From Halioxenophilus sp964342265 (GTDB lineage Bacteria > Pseudomonadota > Gammaproteobacteria > Pseudomonadales > Cellvibrionaceae), in the NCBI GenBank assembly GCA_964342265.1, contig CAYFFE010000012.1, forward strand, positions 1 through 47,400: a stretch of 47,400 nucleotides of DNA. The letters are read 5' to 3'. A program made the translations under genes and the position numbers. The notes beneath the pieces are model-generated. The model was not told where the DNA came from. It ran no database searches and saw nothing but the letters and a program-made list of their open reading frames with translations. The number at the start of each line of letters is the position of its first letter. Positions within the stretch are counted from its first letter, which is position 1. Shown here one piece after another: positions 16,195-24,223 of this stretch.

Positions 16195-17490
16195 CTATTC
16201 GTCAGAGATAGCTTTCTGCGCGTTGGAGTTCTCGTAAACCAACAATGGTTCAGACTCACCACCAATCACACTTTCGTCAATGACCACTTTGACGACGTTA
16301 TCGCTGGAGGGAATCTCGTACATAATATCCAACAACACACCTTCCATGATTGAGCGCAAACCGCGCGCACCGGTGCGTCGCTCCATAGCCTTTTGAGCCA
16401 CGGCATCCAAAGCTTCTGGTCTAAAGTCTATTTCCACACCTTCCATACTGAACAATTTAGCGTACTGTTTGGTTAGTGCGTTTTTAGGTTCGGTTAAAAT
16501 TTGAACCAAAGCTTCTTTGTTAAGTTCTTCCAGAGTAGCAATAACCGGCAAACGGCCCACAAACTCCGGAATCAGGCCATATTTAACCAAATCTTCGGCT
16601 TCTAGATCCTTCAGTGCCTGCCCAATAGTGACTTTGTCGTCTTTGCTCTTCACTTTGGCACCAAAACCAATACCACCCTTCTCAGAACGATCAAGGATAA
16701 TACGATCTAGGCCTGCGAAAGCACCGCCGCAAATAAAGAGGATATTAGAGGTATCGACTTGCAAAAATTCCTGCTGCGGATGCTTGCGTCCACCTTGTGG
16801 CGGCACAGACGCAACAGTTCCTTCGATTAGCTTAAGCAACGCTTGTTGCACGCCTTCACCGGATACGTCTCGGGTGATTGAAGGGTTGTCTGACTTGCGA
16901 GAAATCTTGTCGATTTCATCGATGTAGACAATGCCCTGCTGGGCCTTATCGACATCGTAATCACACTTTTGCAGTAACTTTTGGATGATGTTCTCAACAT
17001 CCTCACCCACGTAACCTGCTTCTGTTAGCGTAGTGGCGTCGGCGATGGTGAAAGGTACGTTCAGTAAACGGGCAAGCGTTTCCGCCAGCAAAGTTTTGCC
17101 GCTACCGGTTGGCCCCACTAACAAGATATTACTCTTGCCTAGCTCGACTTCATCCTTACCCTTTTTGCTGTCGCTGCCAATACGCAAACGCTTGTAGTGG
17201 TTATAAACAGCCACCGACAACACTTTTTTAGCCCGCTGTTGACCAATAACGTATTGATCGAGCGTTTTGGCAATTTCTTCCGGGGTAGGCAGCTTATCGC
17301 TACTGGATTCTGCGTTGCTTTCCTGAATTTCTTCGCGAATGATGTCATTACATAGATCGACACATTCGTCACAGATAAAGACCGAAGGCCCCGCTATCAG
17401 TTTGCGGACCTCATGCTGACTCTTTCCGCAGAAAGAGCAGTAGAGTAGCTTGCCGTTCTGATCGCCCTTATCGTTGCCGTGATCGGACAT
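16195..17490 (-). CDS. clpX: ATP-dependent Clp protease ATP-binding subunit ClpX
   Basis: ClpX is the AAA+ unfoldase that feeds substrates to the ClpP barrel. The 431-residue product has the N-terminal zinc-binding dimerisation domain with Cys18, Cys21, Cys40 and Cys43, Walker A GPTGSGKTLLAETLA, the pore loop GYVGEDVENI, Walker B VYIDEIDK, and the RKH pore loop (GGRKHPQQEF). A ribosome-binding site GGAGTGA precedes the ATG. It lies 191 bases behind clpP, so an internal promoter is possible, and a weak terminator separates it from lon. Confidence 0.98.
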   Translation of the reverse strand: MSDHGNDKGDQNGKLLYCSFCGKSQHEVRKLIAGPSVFICDECVDLCNDIIREEIQESNAESSSDKLPTPEEIAKTLDQYVIGQQRAKKVLSVAVYNHYKRLRIGSDSKKGKDEVELGKSNILLVGPTGSGKTLLAETLARLLNVPFTIADATTLTEAGYVGEDVENIIQKLLQKCDYDVDKAQQGIVYIDEIDKISRKSDNPSITRDVSGEGVQQALLKLIEGTVASVPPQGGRKHPQQEFLQVDTSNILFICGGAFAGLDRIILDRSEKGGIGFGAKVKSKDDKVTIGQALKDLEAEDLVKYGLIPEFVGRLPVIATLEELNKEALVQILTEPKNALTKQYAKLFSMEGVEIDFRPEALDAVAQKAMERRTGARGLRSIMEGVLLDIMYEIPSSDNVVKVVIDESVIGGESEPLLVYENSNAQKAISDE

Positions 17491-17681
17491 TAAATCACTC
17501 CATTTCTCTGCTTTGACCTACTAAGATGCTAGCTTTGAGCCAATTTTGCAAGTATAGCTGCACAAATTAGTGTCACAACTTCGAGTCAAATTGTGAATAA
17601 CTGCAGTCGGTTTATAAATCAGTCCTAGCTTAAGCCAAAGCAAGGTGATAAATGAACTAGCAAAAGATCGCAGGTTAATCG

Positions 17682-18311
17682 TTAATCCGTGGATCGGGCC
17701 GATAAAACTTGATCGACCAAGCCGTATTCGGCGGACTGTTCCGCGGTCATAAAGTTGTCGCGCTCAGTATCTGCCGCGATTGTTTCAACACTCTGACCTG
17801 TGTGATAAGCCATAATTTCATTCAATCGTGCACGTATTTTAAGAATCTCTTGCGCTTGAATGTGAATGTCGGATGCCTGACCTTGAGCACCACCGCTTGG
17901 CTGGTGGATCATGGTGCGTGCATTAGGCAAACAAAAGCGCTTGCCTTTGGTTCCAGCCGTTAACAGAAACGCGCCCATGCTGGCTGCCTGGCCAATGCAC
18001 ATAGTGCTAACATCGGGACGAATAAACTGCATGGTGTCGTAAATCGACAAACCAGCGGATACCGAGCCGCCCGGACTGTTAATGTAGAGATGAATATCCT
18101 TATCTGGATTTTCGGCCTCAAGGAACAATAGCTGCGCCACCACTAGGTTAGCCATGTGGTCTTCTACCGTTCCCACTAAAAATATTATGCGTTCCTTAAG
18201 TAGACGGGAATAAATATCAAAAGAACGCTCCCCCCGAGCAGTTTGCTCGACAACCATCGGAACCAGCCCGGAATTAATAATCGGGCTTACGTCTAATTCT
18301 GAATTGGACAT
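17682..18311 (-). CDS. clpP: ATP-dependent Clp protease proteolytic subunit ClpP
   Basis: ClpP forms the tetradecameric serine protease barrel used by ClpX. The 209 residues carry the catalytic triad at the canonical precursor positions Ser111 (GQAASMGA), His136 (MIHQPSGG) and Asp185 (ERDNFM). The SPGGSVSAG oxyanion segment is also present. Upstream, 260 bases separate it from tig and include the tig terminator, so it has its own promoter. I could not find a convincing heat-shock promoter there. The ribosome-binding site is weak. Confidence 0.98.
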   Translation of the reverse strand: MSNSELDVSPIINSGLVPMVVEQTARGERSFDIYSRLLKERIIFLVGTVEDHMANLVVAQLLFLEAENPDKDIHLYINSPGGSVSAGLSIYDTMQFIRPDVSTMCIGQAASMGAFLLTAGTKGKRFCLPNARTMIHQPSGGAQGQASDIHIQAQEILKIRARLNEIMAYHTGQSVETIAADTERDNFMTAEQSAEYGLVDQVLSARSTD

Positions 18312-18474
18312 TTTACGCTCAACTTAACTTCTGAATAAGAGAATCGACATACTGCAAACTACCCCAAGCTAGCACGCAGCAGTGAATAAACGGGCTACAG
18401 GGCCCGAGAAACATGAGGAGCTTAACTCGACTTAAGAATAGATGCCAGTGAAGTGTTAAATAATGATGACAAAA

Positions 18475-18496
18475 AACGCCGCTAAAGAGCGGCGTT
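18475..18496 (-). terminator. intrinsic terminator of tig
   Basis: AACGCCGCT (18475-18483) and AGCGGCGTT (18488-18496) enclose a 4-base loop. On the minus strand TTTTTGTC follows. It lies 76 bases after the tig stop. Confidence 0.9.
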
Positions 18497-18571
18497 ATTG
18501 TTCGGTGGCTAAATGCTTAAACCGCCATTTTTTGAAACGAAATCCGAGACTTAACCACAAATTAATAGTGG

Positions 18572-19888
18572 TTATTGCGCTCCCTGAGTGGATTGAATAA
18601 TCTCGTCATAGGAGCTCTCTTTTTCAACAACCGTGGACTCAGAAATGACCTGTTCAACCACCTGGTCTTCCAATACCACCGACTCAACGCCGGAAAGCAA
18701 TTGCTGATTGCTGTAGTAGTAGGTCACTACTTCTTCAGGTTCTTGATACGTGGAGGCTATTTCCTCCACTTTGGCTTTAACCTTGTCGCTGTCGACTTTG
18801 ATATCTTTAGCTTTAACTATTTCGCCCACGATTAAGCCCAGAGCCACACGGCGTTTAGCCTGCTCTTCGAACATGCTGTCGGGCAAAATGCTGCTCAGAT
18901 CTAGGTTTTGCGCCTGAGCACCGAACTGCTGGGCAGTTTGTGAGCGCAAAGCTTGAATCTCGCCGGCAATCAACGCTTGTGGCAAGTCGACTTCGTTGGC
19001 TTCGATGAGCTTGTCCATTACCTGAGTTTTTAACTTGGTGTGCACGGCGTTTTTCAGCTCGCGCTCCATGTTTTTAAGAACTTCGGCTCTAAACTCTTCT
19101 TCGCTCTCGGTTTCGATACCAAACTTTTTATAAAACTCAGGCGATAATTCTGGCAGTTCCTGCTCGGAAACACTGTTTAGAGTTACTTTAAACTCAACGG
19201 CTTTGCCAGCCAGCTCTTCGGACTGATAGTCTTCGGGGAAGGTTAACGGTAGGGTTTTCTCTTCGCCGGCCGACATACCCTCGATACCCGCCTCGAAGCC
19301 CGCGATCATACGACCGGAGCCCAATACCAACGCTTGGCCCTCGGCACTGCCACCTTCAAAGGGCTCGCCGTCTTTAGTGCCCACAAAATCGATGTTGACC
19401 TGATCGCCATCAGCCGCGGCGCGTTCTACAACTTTCCATTCGCCCTGTTGCTTTTTAAGGGTGTCGAGCATTTTGTCGACATCAGCTTCGCCAAGTTCTA
19501 CTACGAGCTTTTCAATTTCGAAACCGCCAGATTCTTTCAGCTCAACCTCTGGATACACCTCAAATGTAGCGATGTATTCAAAATCCTGGCCTTCTTGATG
19601 TTCTTTTGGCTCGATGGCCGGTTGACCCGCAGGACGAACTTCTTGCTGGGCAACAGCGTCGTAAAAAGTGCGATTGATCAATTCGCTCATTACTTCCTGG
19701 CGCACACTGGCACCAAAACGCTGCTTAACGACTTTTAGAGGAACCTTGCCTTTTCGAAAGCCATTTAATTGAACCGTTTTTGCAGCCTCTTGCAGGCGTT
19801 TCTGTATTTCACCATCGAACTCTTCGGCGGGAATGCCCACGGTCAATCGACGTTCTAGGCCACTGGTGGTTTCTATAGAGACCTGCAT
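18572..19888 (-). CDS. tig: trigger factor, ribosome-associated chaperone
   Basis: Trigger factor binds at the ribosomal exit tunnel and shields nascent chains. The 438 residues show the N-terminal ribosome-binding domain with the signature GFRKGK at 43-48, a peptidyl-prolyl isomerase domain at about 155-245 (DQVNIDFVGTKDGEPFEGGSAEG), and the helical C-terminal chaperone arms. AGAGGAAC precedes the ATG. The tRNA-Leu gene lies 139 bases upstream on the same strand. An acidic, glutamine-rich tail of about 15 residues ends the protein. Confidence 0.98.
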   Translation of the reverse strand: MQVSIETTSGLERRLTVGIPAEEFDGEIQKRLQEAAKTVQLNGFRKGKVPLKVVKQRFGASVRQEVMSELINRTFYDAVAQQEVRPAGQPAIEPKEHQEGQDFEYIATFEVYPEVELKESGGFEIEKLVVELGEADVDKMLDTLKKQQGEWKVVERAAADGDQVNIDFVGTKDGEPFEGGSAEGQALVLGSGRMIAGFEAGIEGMSAGEEKTLPLTFPEDYQSEELAGKAVEFKVTLNSVSEQELPELSPEFYKKFGIETESEEEFRAEVLKNMERELKNAVHTKLKTQVMDKLIEANEVDLPQALIAGEIQALRSQTAQQFGAQAQNLDLSSILPDSMFEEQAKRRVALGLIVGEIVKAKDIKVDSDKVKAKVEEIASTYQEPEEVVTYYYSNQQLLSGVESVVLEDQVVEQVISESTVVEKESSYDEIIQSTQGAQ

Positions 19889-20027
19889 GTTGTTCCTCTA
19901 AAGCTTCAGTATTTGTTTTGCAGTCACCCAGTGTCCTCTTGTGGCATACCACAGAGACGCCCGAGCTATCGTAAAAATAGGGAAATCGCCAAGACCGCAA
20001 GCGGTTGACGCTTTTAAAATCCAAAGA

Positions 20028-20112
20028 TGGTGCGGACGGAGAGACTCGAACTCTCACACCTCGCGGCACCAGAACCTAAACCTGGCGTGTCTACCAATTC
20101 CACCACGTCCGC
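20028..20112 (-). tRNA. tRNA-Leu (anticodon TAG)
   Basis: Read on the minus strand, the 85-base gene folds as a class II tRNA. The acceptor stem pairs GCGGACG with CGTCCGC, followed by discriminator A and an encoded CCA. The anticodon stem CCAGG/TCTGG encloses TTTAGGT, giving TAG. A variable arm and the T-arm GAGAGTTCGAGTCTCTC are present. A tRNA-Leu upstream of tig is a familiar arrangement in relatives. Confidence 0.95.
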
Positions 20113-20126
20113 AAATTGCATTTCGC

Positions 20127-20138
20127 TAGAACGTTCTA
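20127..20138. promoter_or_regulatory. 12-bp palindrome upstream of tRNA-Leu/tig
   Basis: TAGAACGTTCTA is a perfect palindrome 15 bases upstream of the tRNA 5' end, in the position of the promoter or initially transcribed region. The binding protein, if any, is unknown. Confidence 0.35.
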
Positions 20139-20310
20139 AGTATTTGATTTTATAGAAAATTATTACTTAGAAAGCGCCCTACCGGAAAAGCGGAGCAGAT
20201 TGTGCCACAGCTATTTGCCAGGTTCAACAAAAGATGACGAAAGAATTAAACTTGTCGATAATTTGTTGCGAAAAGACCGGCAAGGCACCTTCTTCTGTGC
20301 ATTTAGCACT

Positions 20311-20865
20311 CTACCTGCGCAATTCCTGCTCACCGGTAACCGACATGGCGATGCACCCCATGGGGCTCAAGTTGCGCAATCGGTGGGGGCGCATTGACTC
20401 GATGTAGTAGCCATCTCCCGAGCCCAACAGATGGGTCTCAGCACCCACAGTGACTTCAAGCTGGCCATCGAAGATAATCCCCGCTTTCTCGCCGCTTGCG
20501 GTTAACATTACTTCGCCCGTATCGGAGCCTGGCGGATAAAACTCCCATACCACCGACATTGTGCGATGGGTTTTATCAACCCCAACCAACTTGGTGGTGA
20601 TATTACTTTCGCCAATGTTGGGCATATCCGCGCCAAAATAAAAAGCGTTAGCCGAAGCGGCTAGATCCAAGCCAAAAAAATCCGCCAGACTGATCGGCAC
20701 CCCATCCAGTACTTTCTTTAACGAGACCACCGAAGGGCTGATGCGCCCCTGCTCCATCTGAGAAATGGCGCTGTTGGTTACGCCAGCCCGCCGAGCCAAT
20801 TCCCGCTGCGACCAGCCATTAATTTTGCGAATCAGTTGCAATCGTTGCCCTACGTCCAACGCCAT
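20311..20865 (-). CDS. XRE-family regulator with cupin sensor domain
   Basis: The 184-residue product has an XRE helix-turn-helix at about 6-62 (LIRKINGWSQRELARRAGVTNSAISQMEQG) and a cupin beta-barrel at about 105-180. This is the PuuR-like layout, in which the cupin binds a small molecule such as a polyamine or amino-acid derivative and controls its catabolism. No such catabolic genes are adjacent. It is divergent from a GlxA-type regulator across 138 bases, so one of the two may control the other. The C terminus ends soon after the last cupin strand (GCIAMSVTGEQELRR), as usual. Confidence 0.92.
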   Translation of the reverse strand: MALDVGQRLQLIRKINGWSQRELARRAGVTNSAISQMEQGRISPSVVSLKKVLDGVPISLADFFGLDLAASANAFYFGADMPNIGESNITTKLVGVDKTHRTMSVVWEFYPPGSDTGEVMLTASGEKAGIIFDGQLEVTVGAETHLLGSGDGYYIESMRPHRLRNLSPMGCIAMSVTGEQELRR

Positions 20866-21003
20866 CTATTGGCATCCTTATTATCTATTTTCTGCACTAA
20901 GATCGTTATTAAACTATCATCCTAGCCCAAGTTGCCAAGCTGCCCCAAGATCAGTAACTTAAGTAATCGTTTAACGCCCTACAAAATAGCCTCTTATTAT
21001 TAA

Positions 21004-21993
21004 ATGCAAAAGATTTTCTTTGTTTTATGCCCGGATATGCTGGCCTCCAGCGCCACACTACCCATGGAGATGCTGCGCGCAGGCGAAAGTTTGGCCAAAG
21101 TACGCAATCGCCGAGCTGAAATGCTGGAAATATCAACAATTTCCTCAACAACCGAACCCGTATCGACTCGCTCCAATTTTAAATTCTGTGCCGAACACAC
21201 CTTTGAAGAGAAAATTGTTGCCGATATTGTTTTTTTACCGGCACTTTGGCGCAACCCCCGCCGAATTTTAGAAAACATGCCAAGCATTCTGCCTTGGCTA
21301 CAGTGGCAGCACGAAAATGGTGCAATCATCAGCGCGGTGGGCACTGGTGTCTGTTTTTTGGCTGAAGCACAGTTACTGGACGATAAAGCCGCCACAACCC
21401 ATTGGCACTACTTCGATCAATTTCAAAAACACTACCCCAACGTGCTCTTAAAGCGCCAATACTTTATTACGCAATCGGGCAACCTGTTTTGCACGGCGAG
21501 CGTTAACGCCCTGGCCGATTTAACCGTGCATTTTATCCAGCGCATATACAATACCGACGTAGCCAGTCATGTTGAGCGGCATTTTTCCCACGAGATTCGC
21601 CGATCTTACGAGTCCATCAGTTATTTTGACGGCCAAATCAACCAGCATCCGGACGAAGACATAGTGCAAGCGCAAATGTGGCTGCAGGATAATTACAGTC
21701 GCGATATTCGTTTGAGTGAAGTGGCTGAGCGGTTTGAGATGAGCGTGCGATCCTTTAATCGCCGCTTTAAAGCTGCTACCAACAAATCTCCGCTGCAATA
21801 TTTACAGGAGATTCGTATTCAAACCGCCAAAGACCTGCTGAAAACCAGCAATCTCACCATTAGCGAAATTGCTTTCAAAGTGGGCTATTCCGATATGGGG
21901 CATTTTACAGGCTTATTTAAAAAGCTGCTGTCCACCACGCCAAGCGAATATCGAACCACCGTGCGAGCCAAGCTATTTAAAGCTTCTATTTAA
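21004..21993 (+). CDS. GlxA-family AraC-type transcriptional regulator
   Basis: The 329-residue protein joins an N-terminal DJ-1/PfpI-like domain (about 1-185) to a C-terminal AraC DNA-binding domain (about 225-320, with two helix-turn-helix units in LSEVAERFEMSVRSFNRRF and ISEIAFKVGYSDMGHFTGLF). The nucleophile-elbow cysteine of the DJ-1 fold is kept at Cys117 (GTGVC). GlxA-type regulators such as those for choline or carnitine use sense quaternary amines or other metabolites; the ligand here is unknown. There is no clear ribosome-binding site. The gene is divergent from the XRE-cupin regulator, and no enzyme operon lies next to either. Confidence 0.92.
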   Translation: MQKIFFVLCPDMLASSATLPMEMLRAGESLAKVRNRRAEMLEISTISSTTEPVSTRSNFKFCAEHTFEEKIVADIVFLPALWRNPRRILENMPSILPWLQWQHENGAIISAVGTGVCFLAEAQLLDDKAATTHWHYFDQFQKHYPNVLLKRQYFITQSGNLFCTASVNALADLTVHFIQRIYNTDVASHVERHFSHEIRRSYESISYFDGQINQHPDEDIVQAQMWLQDNYSRDIRLSEVAERFEMSVRSFNRRFKAATNKSPLQYLQEIRIQTAKDLLKTSNLTISEIAFKVGYSDMGHFTGLFKKLLSTTPSEYRTTVRAKLFKASI

Positions 21994-22029
21994 TTTAATA
22001 CAACCCACTCAAAAACAAGCAGGGCAAGT

Positions 22030-22043
22030 TTAATCGCGATTAA
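22030..22043. repeat. 14-bp palindrome in a convergent gap
   Basis: TTAATCGCGATTAA is a perfect palindrome between the GlxA-type gene and the methyltransferase gene. It has no T-run, so it is not a standard terminator. Confidence 0.5.
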
Positions 22044-22054
22044 CAAAGTAGAAA

Positions 22055-22690
22055 TTAGCGGCCGGCCTTTTTAAAGATCACCACATCAGCGCTGCACACT
22101 TCCAACGATGCGTGCCAACGCTGCGCCAACCAACGAAAACTGTCGATGTGAAAAAAACTGATGTGAGTTGGATCATTTTTGTAATGCCAGCGGTAAAACC
22201 GCTCCGGCTCATCCCAACGCTTGGTCATGATGCCCAAATAACCGCCCGGCTCCAGTTGTTGCCATAGCTTATCGAGAGTTTCACCCGGTCGGCTTAGATG
22301 CTCGACCACTTCCGTTGCGGTAATAAATTGGTAGCTCTGTTCTAGTAACTCTGGGTGGCTGTAATAGAATTTGTCATACAAAAATACTTCTAGCCCTGCT
22401 TTTTTTAATAGTTCCGCCAAAGCCGGCGCAGGACCGCAACCAAAATCCAACCCTCGACCTGAAGAAACTCGCGCCAATAACGGCGTGGCCATCCTAGAAA
22501 GAAACGTTAAATAACCATCATCACTCAGGTTGTTTTGATGCAAGTCGTACTCGGCTTTCTCGGCCTGATCCGATAAATGAAACGACTCGGGAACAAACAC
22601 TAGCGAGCAATTGGGGCAGGACCAGTATTCCCGACGTCGATCGCGCCAAAAAAACTGGGGAGTTTGGTGTAAACACAAAGGGCAGCTCAT
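22055..22690 (-). CDS. class I SAM-dependent methyltransferase with N-terminal zinc ribbon
   Basis: The 211-residue product begins with a CPLC...CPNC pair (Cys3, Cys6 and a second pair near residues 25-28), which looks like a zinc ribbon. A Rossmann methyltransferase domain follows, with the SAM loop LDFGCGPAPALAELL at about 78-92 and a VVEHL segment. The substrate is unknown; the family includes methylases of small molecules, lipids and proteins. The start codon lies in the loop of an 11-bp hairpin that also contains the likely ribosome-binding site, described separately. It is 45 bases behind the coiled-coil gene on the same strand and may be co-transcribed with it. Confidence 0.85.
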   Translation of the reverse strand: MSCPLCLHQTPQFFWRDRRREYWSCPNCSLVFVPESFHLSDQAEKAEYDLHQNNLSDDGYLTFLSRMATPLLARVSSGRGLDFGCGPAPALAELLKKAGLEVFLYDKFYYSHPELLEQSYQFITATEVVEHLSRPGETLDKLWQQLEPGGYLGIMTKRWDEPERFYRWHYKNDPTHISFFHIDSFRWLAQRWHASLEVCSADVVIFKKAGR

Positions 22691-22702
22691 GGCTGCCCTT
22701 TG
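22676..22702 (-). promoter_or_regulatory. hairpin enclosing the methyltransferase start codon
   Basis: In the mRNA, CAAAGGGCAGC (22702-22692) pairs perfectly with GCTGCCCTTTG (22686-22676). The 5-base loop is CATGA and contains the AUG. The 5' arm contains AAAGGG, the only purine-rich ribosome-binding candidate, so the site would be buried when the hairpin forms. The 3' arm encodes the second residue onwards (SCPL), that is the first zinc-ligand cysteine. Confidence 0.75.
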
Positions 22703-22709
22703 ACGATGA

Positions 22710-22729
22710 TTAATCGCACGATCGATTAA
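22710..22729. repeat. 7-bp inverted repeat upstream of the methyltransferase gene
   Basis: TTAATCG (22710-22716) and CGATTAA (22723-22729) flank a 6-base centre in the 45-base gap behind the coiled-coil gene. It lies directly before the start-codon hairpin, so the short leader would contain two successive hairpins. Confidence 0.5.
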
Positions 22730-22735
22730 CCCATA

Positions 22736-23833
22736 TTATTCAATCGGTGGGGAATCGAGTAATTTTAGCAGTGATCGCTTAAACGAGAACAACCGAGGGC
22801 GTCGTGCGTTTTTGTGATTGTACAACAGCACGTGTTCTAGGCCGTCGTTGGCTTCATCAACGACTTCGGTGTGCCGTTTGCCGTTGATTTCTAGCGAAAG
22901 TCGACCCGCAGGCAAAACAACATAAGCAATGTACTGTTCTCCGCCGACAAATTTAAAGTCGGTGGTTTTAATACCTTCGCCACGCACATCCAAACTCTTT
23001 AAGATTGGATCGCCACCGCGATCGATACGTCTTTTTAGGCGATCCATTCGGCGCTGTAAATCCAGATCGGCGACTGCTTCAAGATCTGCGGCACTGGGTT
23101 TTCTATCGGTGCCATCAACCATGGTTTGTTCGCCAGCTTTGCCCTGAGCCGCCAGAGTTACTGCCTTTTGAGGAATATCAGGCTTATTAACCGGAGCCGC
23201 TTCTGCTTCTTTTTGCGCCCGGGCTTTAGCCGCACGCTGTTCGGCTGCTCTGCGCGCTCGCTCGGCCTCTTGCTCACGCACTTTTTTGGCCGCAATCTCT
23301 TGAGCACGCTTTTCGATTTCCTGCTCCCGCAGGGCTTCGGCACGTCGCGCTTTAAGTGCATTGAGTCGCGTTAGCTGCTGTTGAACCTTACTGGTCGTTG
23401 AGGCCTGTAGCTGATATTTATCTTTTAGTTCGTCAAAAATTTCTGTTCGCTTGCGGGTTAAGCGATCCAATCGACGCTCTTTCGATTCAACACCGCGCTC
23501 AGCCATAGAGGTGGAGTGCTCAATCAAGCGCAACTCTCGCTCGTTGGCCTCGCTGGGATCGTTTTTGGTCAGTATTTGCTGTTTTGATAAACGATTGTGC
23601 TTAGCATCGGCCTCTAATTTGGCCGCTTCCAGCTCTTGAACCGCCTCAACAGAGGCTTCATCGTAATATTCCAAGTCATTTTCAAGACGCTCGATATCCG
23701 CTTCTAGGTTGCTCAGTGAATTCTGCAACGCTTCTAATTTGTCGGATTCAACAGCCAGAGACTGCCCCTGAGTAACCGACGCACCAAAGGCGCTAAGCAA
23801 TAAAACTGCAACTATAATTTTCCGATAAACCAC
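22736..23833 (-). CDS. exported coiled-coil protein of unknown function
   Basis: I do not recognise this 365-residue protein. It starts with a signal peptide (about 1-24, IIVAVLLLSAFGASVTQG). A long charged coiled coil follows (about 28-215), rich in Glu, Lys, Arg and Ala and becoming Ala/Arg-rich (RARRAAEQRAAKARAQKEAEA), like TolA or FtsB-type stalks. After a Pro/Gly linker, residues about 265-365 form a compact predicted beta-rich domain (GGDPILKSLDVRGEG ... LPAGRLSLEINGK). It is probably periplasmic and elongated. The start is GTG at 23833, supported by GGGGAGG just upstream. The methyltransferase gene follows at 45 bases. Confidence 0.8.
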   Translation of the reverse strand: MVYRKIIVAVLLLSAFGASVTQGQSLAVESDKLEALQNSLSNLEADIERLENDLEYYDEASVEAVQELEAAKLEADAKHNRLSKQQILTKNDPSEANERELRLIEHSTSMAERGVESKERRLDRLTRKRTEIFDELKDKYQLQASTTSKVQQQLTRLNALKARRAEALREQEIEKRAQEIAAKKVREQEAERARRAAEQRAAKARAQKEAEAAPVNKPDIPQKAVTLAAQGKAGEQTMVDGTDRKPSAADLEAVADLDLQRRMDRLKRRIDRGGDPILKSLDVRGEGIKTTDFKFVGGEQYIAYVVLPAGRLSLEINGKRHTEVVDEANDGLEHVLLYNHKNARRPRLFSFKRSLLKLLDSPPIE

Positions 23834-24223
23834 CGGTACCTCCCCGTAAACCTGGTGATATTGAGCTTGAACAAACAGTACTTAAGAACAATTTGCAATA
23901 TAAGATCCGGGCCCATTATCCCTACTCGAAGTTGGAATTCCAAGACACACAGAGTCAATAGATATGTAAAAGTTATTTGCATTCAAATAACAAAACCTAT
24001 TACCCACCGCCAATTACGCATTAATCGCCGTTTGCTCGATTCCGACACGACACTGCACGCCAGTGGCTGTAGACTGAAGAGTAGGCCTGATAAAATCAAG
24101 CACTATTCGATATCAAGCCGACAGACGCTGCTAAACTTTGGCGGCAACTGAAGCAAAACAAGAGGGTAATTTGATTTTGCTAAGTGTGATTCCATTTTGC
24201 GAGGCGGGACTTTAGGTTATCTC
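23834..24223. promoter_or_regulatory. 390-base divergent promoter region
   Basis: This gap separates the coiled-coil gene from the TPR-like gene. It contains an 8-bp inverted repeat, GTTATTTG (23972-23979) with CAAATAAC (23984-23991). An open frame at 23855-24151 has no gene-like composition. No RNA gene is seen. Confidence 0.5.

Noticed and set aside
23855..24151. 98-codon open frame in the divergent gap
   Set aside because: Arginine/isoleucine-rich chance composition, no ribosome-binding site, and it crosses the promoter region.
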